A stretch of 64,000 nt of DNA from Fibrella forsythiae (lineage in GTDB: Bacteria; Bacteroidota; Bacteroidia; Cytophagales; Spirosomataceae). The notes under the pieces are model-generated. The model was not told where the DNA came from, did not search any database, and saw nothing but the letters and a program-made list of their open reading frames with translations. Position 1 is the first letter of the stretch. The number at the start of each line of letters is the position of its first letter. Positions 59,597 to 64,000 of the stretch are shown piece by piece. Location: the NCBI RefSeq assembly GCF_017353175.1, contig NZ_JAFMYW010000007.1:372001-436000 (forward strand), in the 5' to 3' direction. Position numbers and translations under genes: made by a program.

Positions 59597-59643
59597 ATTG
59601 GGAAGAGACTAGTTTACACTGTGATAAAATGGAAGTAGGGTTA

Positions 59644-60720
59644 CTAATCAATGGTTACCGTGTTGCCATGCCGACGAATTTTCACACCGAACGACTCGGT
59701 CAGCAGGGCCAGCAGCAGATCGGGCTGACTGGCGGGTACTGTAGCAGAAAAGGTTTGTTTGCCCAGTTTGGGGGCATTGAGGGTTACCTGCCAGCCGTAC
59801 GTATCTTCAAGCACATCAATGATCTCGGCGATGGTTGTCTGATCGAATTGCAGTTGACCACTTTTCCAGGCGTCGTAATTGTCGGCCTTTACCCGGCGTT
59901 TAACGAATCCTTCTTTGGCCGGAATCACGTCGACCAGATCGCCCGGCCGCATCATCATGCTTTCTTCAACGCCCTCGCGCTGGCGGGTCAGCTTTACTTT
60001 ACCTTCGTTGAGCACCACCCGAGCTTTGCCGCGCCGGGTGTTTACGTCGAACTTGGTGCCGAGTACCTCCACATTCATCATGTTCGTGTGCACGATGAAA
60101 GCGTCGGATGGGCGGGTTGGCTGGGTCGCGTTCGTCGCGGCGTGCCGTTGTACGGCGAAGAATGCTTCCCCGTCTACCCACACCTCGCGGGGACGATCCT
60201 CGTTCCAGTTATCGGTGTATGTAAGCGACGAATTACGGTTTAGCGTCACCACCGACCCATCGGGCAGGGTAACCCGTTTCATTTCGGTCAGCGCCGTTTG
60301 AATCGTATGTTGTACGGGCGGGCGTGTCGTGTACCAGACAGCACCAGCCATCAGCAATGCGCCCGTCAATGAGGCGGCTACCCGGAACCAGGTACGTCCC
60401 AGCATTGGCATAGGGCGAACAACTGAATCAGATTCATCATCAACCAGCGCGCTTCGCTCGGCAATTACCCGATCGTAGGTTGCATCTAGCCGCTGCCATA
60501 TTCGCTCCTGGCTACCTGCAGATAGCCGATACGGTTGTATGGTCAGGTGCTCAACCGCCCAGATTGCTTCACTGATGGTTTTCCGAAGTTCGGGGTGAGT
60601 AGCTACGAATCGACGCCAGAACGCATCGGTATCCGGCGTAGGCTGGGTTACCCACGTCCGAAAATCAGCGTCCATCAGGAAATCTTCGAAGCCGTATTCG
60701 CTGTAATCAGGTATGTCCAT
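59644..60720 (-). CDS. FecR-family anti-sigma factor / transmembrane sensor
   Basis: A 358-residue protein: cytosolic part (about 1-125) binding the sigma factor, one membrane segment (about 130-150; VAASLTGALLMAGAVWY), a FecR domain (about 165-265; VTLPDGSVVTLNRNSSLTY, EVWVDGEAFFAVQ, VEVLGTKFDVNTRRG) and a C-terminal DUF4974/STN-contact domain (about 290-358; TIAEIIDVLEDTYGWQV). It relays the state of SusC to the sigma factor. An ATG at 60750 is also possible, but 60720 fits the family. A terminator lies between this gene and the sigma gene, so the two may be expressed unequally. Confidence 0.93.
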   Translation of the reverse strand: MDIPDYSEYGFEDFLMDADFRTWVTQPTPDTDAFWRRFVATHPELRKTISEAIWAVEHLTIQPYRLSAGSQERIWQRLDATYDRVIAERSALVDDESDSVVRPMPMLGRTWFRVAASLTGALLMAGAVWYTTRPPVQHTIQTALTEMKRVTLPDGSVVTLNRNSSLTYTDNWNEDRPREVWVDGEAFFAVQRHAATNATQPTRPSDAFIVHTNMMNVEVLGTKFDVNTRRGKARVVLNEGKVKLTRQREGVEESMMMRPGDLVDVIPAKEGFVKRRVKADNYDAWKSGQLQFDQTTIAEIIDVLEDTYGWQVTLNAPKLGKQTFSATVPASQPDLLLALLTESFGVKIRRHGNTVTID

Positions 60721-60806
60721 GAGTGGCCGTCGTTGGTTGTGACAAGCCAAATCTGAGAATCCGATAAATTATCCCTCAGAATATTCTATTAATTCTAAAT
60801 TCACGA

Positions 60807-60860
60807 TTACGCCAATCAGAAAAGCCGGACGTTGCGGTCCGGCTTTTCTGATTGGCGTAA
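60807..60860 (-). terminator. Terminator between the sigma-factor and fecR genes
   Basis: A perfect 23-base stem (60807-60829 and 60838-60860) around an eight-base loop, 13 bases after the sigma-factor stop. The arms contain AAAAGCCGGA/TCCGGCTTTT. The fecR-susC-susD genes downstream must have a second promoter or rely on read-through. Confidence 0.85.
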
Positions 60861-60872
60861 AATGGCCTGTAC

Positions 60873-61496
60873 TTATGCGTGTGCGAGCGATTTAGACGCT
60901 GACATCATGGCTGCCAGCAACAGCATAACCGACCGGGCGGGCATTTTCTGATGCAGGTTGGCGAGAGCTTTATAAATGGTTTTGTAAGCCGACAGCTGAT
61001 TGATACCCATGATCTGGGCCACTTCTTCGTACGGAAGTTCATCGTAAAACCGTAGAAAAATGGCTTCTTTCTGGCGAGCTGGCAATTCATTCAATAACAT
61101 CAGTAACTCACTGGACCGCTCATCGCTGATTCGGTTATCCAGCCAGGATGATTCATGGGCAAACTCGACCCGAAAATCCACGTCACGTTCCATCAGGGGT
61201 AACGTTTGCTGGTCGCGGGCTTCCAACCGCCTGACAATCTCCCGGCGTATTGATCTGAACAGATAAAACTTGATTGAATCTGTTTTCGACAACTGGTTAC
61301 CGCGCTCCAGTAATCGTAGAAACAACTCCTGCACACAATCTTCTGTGAATGCTCTGTCGCTGGTGAATCGAAAACTATAGTTGTAGAGAATTGGAGCGTA
61401 GGTTTCGTACAGAAACGAATAAGCCAATTTATCACCGTTTAATGCCTCTTCCCACAACTGGGCATCGGGCATCGACGCGTAGTTAGTAAACTTCAT
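60873..61496 (-). CDS. ECF RNA polymerase sigma factor
   Basis: A 207-residue sigma-70-family ECF factor. Region 2 has KLAYSFLYETYAPILYNYSFRFTSDRAFTEDCVQELFLRLLER (about 23-65) and region 4 has LPARQKEAIFLRFYDELPYEEVAQIMGINQLSAYKTIYKALANLHQ (about 138-185) with the helix-turn-helix. It is part of a sigma/FecR/SusC switch. The open frame extends 79 codons upstream to 61733, but that part has no family resemblance. The ATG at 61496 (MKFTNYASMPDAQL) gives the normal length for ECF factors. Confidence 0.93.
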   Translation of the reverse strand: MKFTNYASMPDAQLWEEALNGDKLAYSFLYETYAPILYNYSFRFTSDRAFTEDCVQELFLRLLERGNQLSKTDSIKFYLFRSIRREIVRRLEARDQQTLPLMERDVDFRVEFAHESSWLDNRISDERSSELLMLLNELPARQKEAIFLRFYDELPYEEVAQIMGINQLSAYKTIYKALANLHQKMPARSVMLLLAAMMSASKSLAHA

Positions 61497-62045
61497 ACGT
61501 AGTTGAGAGTAGTAACAGCTAGTTGAAAAAGGGTCAAACCAATGTGAAAGAAGGCGTAACGGCATCCCTCTTTGATTATCATTACATTTTCTACAATTTA
61601 TCCTGTAAGGCAAATTGATCGCATAAGAGGCTAAAACAAGCTTTCCGTAAAATTGTCCCTTCGCAGGACGAATAAATTCTGGCTTTACTGAGCAGTTATT
61701 GTCATATAGCCATACATAACCACTCAGGTACATGATACAGGTACGTGTTGATCGATCGTAAGGCCATTCATGTAGTAGTCAAAAAAAGGTCTTGTATCCC
61801 TTAGTCATTTTATAAATAATCAGACAAAATATTGTACCGTAATAACAATTCATGCTGCAATAGCCTACGTTTTGGCCAACCCAATAACCGGCTACCTTGC
61901 CATTTATCTATTTATAATCAATTCATTACGAACAGGCTCATTGACCACTTTCTGAATAGATTTCGAATATGGAGTAAGCAGGGATAGTCGGAAGTAACTT
62001 TGGGTTTGACTTCATGGGCTTCCATTTCGCCTACTCCGCCAACGT
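61497..62045. other. Divergent intergenic region with a -7 box for the right-hand receptor
   Basis: This AT-rich 549-base gap separates the sigma factor and the right-edge receptor genes. TAACTTTG at 61995-62002 is an exact TAnnTTTG box, 43 bases before the ATG at 62046. A copy of CAGGTACGT lies at 61738-61746. It is the one copy of that word in a clear non-coding stretch. No other strong hairpin is visible. Confidence 0.55.
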
Positions 62046-64000
62046 ATGAATCATCTTTTCCTGGTCATCTTAGCCTTGCTACCCATCTGTCTGCAGGCGC
62101 AAACACCTGATTCCGTTAAAACCGCCCCCCCCGCCGATTCGCTGGTGTTTGCAAAGCCCGACTCACTCGTCCCTGTACCAGTACCCAAAGCCCGACCAGT
62201 ACTTTCCGGCAACGGCCGTATCAGCGGAAGTCTGGTCGATGGCGGTCTGAATAAGCCTGTTGAGTTTGCCACAGTAGCGCTCTATGATCCGTTGACAAAC
62301 AAACCGATTGGCGGCACCACCTCTGACGAGCAAGGCAAATTCACGATCAATAACGTTGCACCAGGTACGTATCGGGTGGTGGCCAGTTTCATGGGTTATG
62401 AAACGAAGACCCTTGAAAACGTATTGATAACCAGCGGCTCCCCTCCTATTCTGCTGGGCGTTATCTCGATGCGCACCGACAGCCGAACACTGAATGAAGT
62501 GGTGGTGACGGGCGAAAAAGCCCTGATCGAAGACAAAGACGACAGGCTGGTCTACAACGCCGAAAAAGACCTGACCAACACAGGTGGAACAGCCATCGAC
62601 GTGCTTAAAAAAGTCCCGCTTCTCACTATCGACCCAGACGGAACCGTTCAGTTGAAAGGTAGTAGTAGCATTAAAGTGCTGGTGAACGGCAAACCATCGA
62701 GCATTATGGCCCGAAGCATCGGTGAAGCCTTGCAGATGATCCCGGCTGAACTGATCAAATCGGTGGAGGTTATCACGGCTCCGTCAGCCAAATATGATTC
62801 GGAGGGAACGGCGGGCGTGATCAATATTATTACTAAAAGCCGATTGCAGGGAATGACCGGCGGCCTTACCGGAACGCTGGGTACGCGCCGGAATAACCTC
62901 GGCGGCAATTTTAATCTGAAGCGCGATAAGCTCAGTATAACGGCCTTTGGTGGTGAAAACTGGACAAATTCATACGGAAGCTCCAGTAATGTTCGGCAAA
63001 ATCTGCGCAGCGGGCAGGTCGCCAGCATTATTGCTCAATCCAACGTATTTACCAACCAGGGGCGTTCAACGTTTGGCTCGTTTAGCCTCGATTACGACCT
63101 TGACTCGACCAACCGGATCGGTGTTGATGCCAATTTCGGCGGCGATAACCGGAATACCTTCTCCACCCGCGATACCCGACAGAGCGTAGACACCGTGAAA
63201 GCGTTTCGCCGATATACCGACAGCCAAAATCGGAACAGCAACATGGATTTGAACGTCAATTATACGAAGACGTTCAAGCGAAGCGCTGATCAGGAATACA
63301 CGTTTCTGGCCCAGTATAACCAGAACGATGGCCAAAGCGGGTACGTGCTGAATCAGTTTGTCTTACCTGAAAACGGCCTGATTAACTACCGCGAACAGAA
63401 CCGGAACATCAACCAACAGAACGAGCTGACCATCCAGACCGATTACGCGCATCCGTTCTCGACGAAGAAACAGCGCCTGCTGGAAGTTGGAAGCAAGCTG
63501 ATCCGGCGCGATGTAAGTAGCGATTACCATCTGGAGAATGCCCCCGACGGGTCACTGAATTTCCGGGAAGACCCGCGCCGCGCCAATGTGTTCAATTACC
63601 AGCAATCGATCTGGTCTACCTACGCTTCATTCCGCATGCGGACCGACAATCGCTGGGGTTTTAGCGTTGGCGGGCGGTACGAGAAAACGATGATAAACGC
63701 CGATTTCAGATCGACGAGCACTAAATTCAACGATGACTACAACAACTTTTTGCCCAACGTAAGTGTCTCCAAACGGTTTGGAAAGGAACAGCGGGTGCGG
63801 TTAAACTACAGCCAGCGTATTCAGCGACCATCCATTGCCTTTCTGAACCCGTACGTCAATTCGGTGGATCCGAAGAACATTCAGTCGGGCAACCCGTTTC
63901 TGGACCCCGAACTGGCCCACTCGGTGGAAGCGTCATTCAGCACCTTCCTGAAAAATGGCACAACCGTTAACCTGATGGTTTTCGGGCGGCAGACGAACAA
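62046..64000 (+). CDS. Outer-membrane beta-barrel receptor-like protein, truncated by the window edge
   Basis: At least 651 codons, open at the right edge. Signal peptide MNHLFLVILALLPICLQAQ, then a Pro/Ser-rich spacer, a CarboxypepD-reg domain (about 60-140; GRISGSLVDGGLNKPVEFAT, GGTTSDEQGKFTINNVAPGTYRVVASFMGYET) and a plug-like region (about 155-260; AIDVLKKVPLLTIDPDGTVQ, SIKVLVNGKPSSIMARS, SVEVITAPSAKYDSEG, GVINIITK). A beta-barrel with RVRLNYSQRIQRPSIAFLNPY follows. It is the same family as the gene at 11883-14342. It has its own promoter box at 61995-62002 and no evident link to the FecR/SusC system to the left. Confidence 0.88.
   Translation, partial: MNHLFLVILALLPICLQAQTPDSVKTAPPADSLVFAKPDSLVPVPVPKARPVLSGNGRISGSLVDGGLNKPVEFATVALYDPLTNKPIGGTTSDEQGKFTINNVAPGTYRVVASFMGYETKTLENVLITSGSPPILLGVISMRTDSRTLNEVVVTGEKALIEDKDDRLVYNAEKDLTNTGGTAIDVLKKVPLLTIDPDGTVQLKGSSSIKVLVNGKPSSIMARSIGEALQMIPAELIKSVEVITAPSAKYDSEGTAGVINIITKSRLQGMTGGLTGTLGTRRNNLGGNFNLKRDKLSITAFGGENWTNSYGSSSNVRQNLRSGQVASIIAQSNVFTNQGRSTFGSFSLDYDLDSTNRIGVDANFGGDNRNTFSTRDTRQSVDTVKAFRRYTDSQNRNSNMDLNVNYTKTFKRSADQEYTFLAQYNQNDGQSGYVLNQFVLPENGLINYREQNRNINQQNELTIQTDYAHPFSTKKQRLLEVGSKLIRRDVSSDYHLENAPDGSLNFREDPRRANVFNYQQSIWSTYASFRMRTDNRWGFSVGGRYEKTMINADFRSTSTKFNDDYNNFLPNVSVSKRFGKEQRVRLNYSQRIQRPSIAFLNPYVNSVDPKNIQSGNPFLDPELAHSVEASFSTFLKNGTTVNLMVFGRQTN

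Noticed and set aside
8825-63346. GGGTACGT as a second over-used word
   Set aside because: I counted roughly nine copies, more than chance, but they are probably near-variants of AGGTACGT; not enough to call a separate family.

Overview
The window looks like a chromosomal segment of a Bacteroidota bacterium of the order Cytophagales, most like Spirosoma and its relatives (inferred from gene content, not from a database match). The signs are an ECF sigma / FecR / SusC (with STN domain) / SusD / DUF3823 system, two outer-membrane beta-barrel proteins with a CarboxypepD-reg domain, a DUF6660-type small protein before a CzcA/CusA cluster, and several promoters with the Bacteroidota -7 box TAnnTTTG. 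No rRNA, complete tRNA, CRISPR array, transposase or integrase was found. A lone tRNA 3'-end fragment lies at 1273-1297.

Layout. 0-10 kb: a GH43 enzyme, a multi-PAS histidine kinase, an astacin-type lipoprotein protease, an MFS exporter, a trypsin-like protease, a DUF937/OmpA protein and a short-type 6-phosphogluconate dehydrogenase. 10-17 kb: an SMP-30-like propeller, a beta-barrel receptor, a DNA/RNA non-specific endonuclease lipoprotein, and grpE-dnaJ. 17-26.4 kb: a divalent-metal efflux operon of a DUF6660 protein, a CzcA/CusA pump fused to its own TolC-like channel, a CusB-like adaptor, a NicO-like membrane protein and a P1B-ATPase. 26.6-36.8 kb: a hybrid kinase, an FKBP lipoprotein, a small esterase/DUF4442/DinB/MarR cluster, a GH43-like enzyme, a ricin-type lectin, a dienelactone hydrolase, a carbon-nitrogen hydrolase and a DUF1028 protein.

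36.9-61.5 kb is a large carbohydrate-use region. One block (kduD, a heparinase II/III-type lyase, GH88, kduI and a divergent LacI regulator) takes uronic-acid polymers to unsaturated oligosaccharides, then to 5-keto-4-deoxyuronate and 2-keto-3-deoxygluconate. A second block (TIM-barrel isomerase, Gfo/Idh/MocA oxidoreductase, ThuA protein, and a 1197-residue ThuA/propeller/HEAT/LamG-like/cupredoxin lipoprotein) resembles oxidative 3-keto-sugar pathways. A PHP-like protein follows, then the DUF3823-SusD-SusC uptake system with its FecR/ECF sensing pair. The right edge cuts a second beta-barrel receptor gene.

Two layers of structure lie outside the gene list. (1) The word AGGTACGT/ACGTACCT occurs 36 times by hand count, and 31 of these extend to CAGGTACGT/ACGTACCTG, against about two and one-half expected by chance. 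The copies lie mostly inside genes, on both strands and in all three reading frames. (2) Many gaps between genes hold long, nearly perfect inverted repeats. A recurring type has arms opening with TTGCTTCGCG-like sequence and CCCTTCGAC near the apex, and it is concentrated among the sugar genes.
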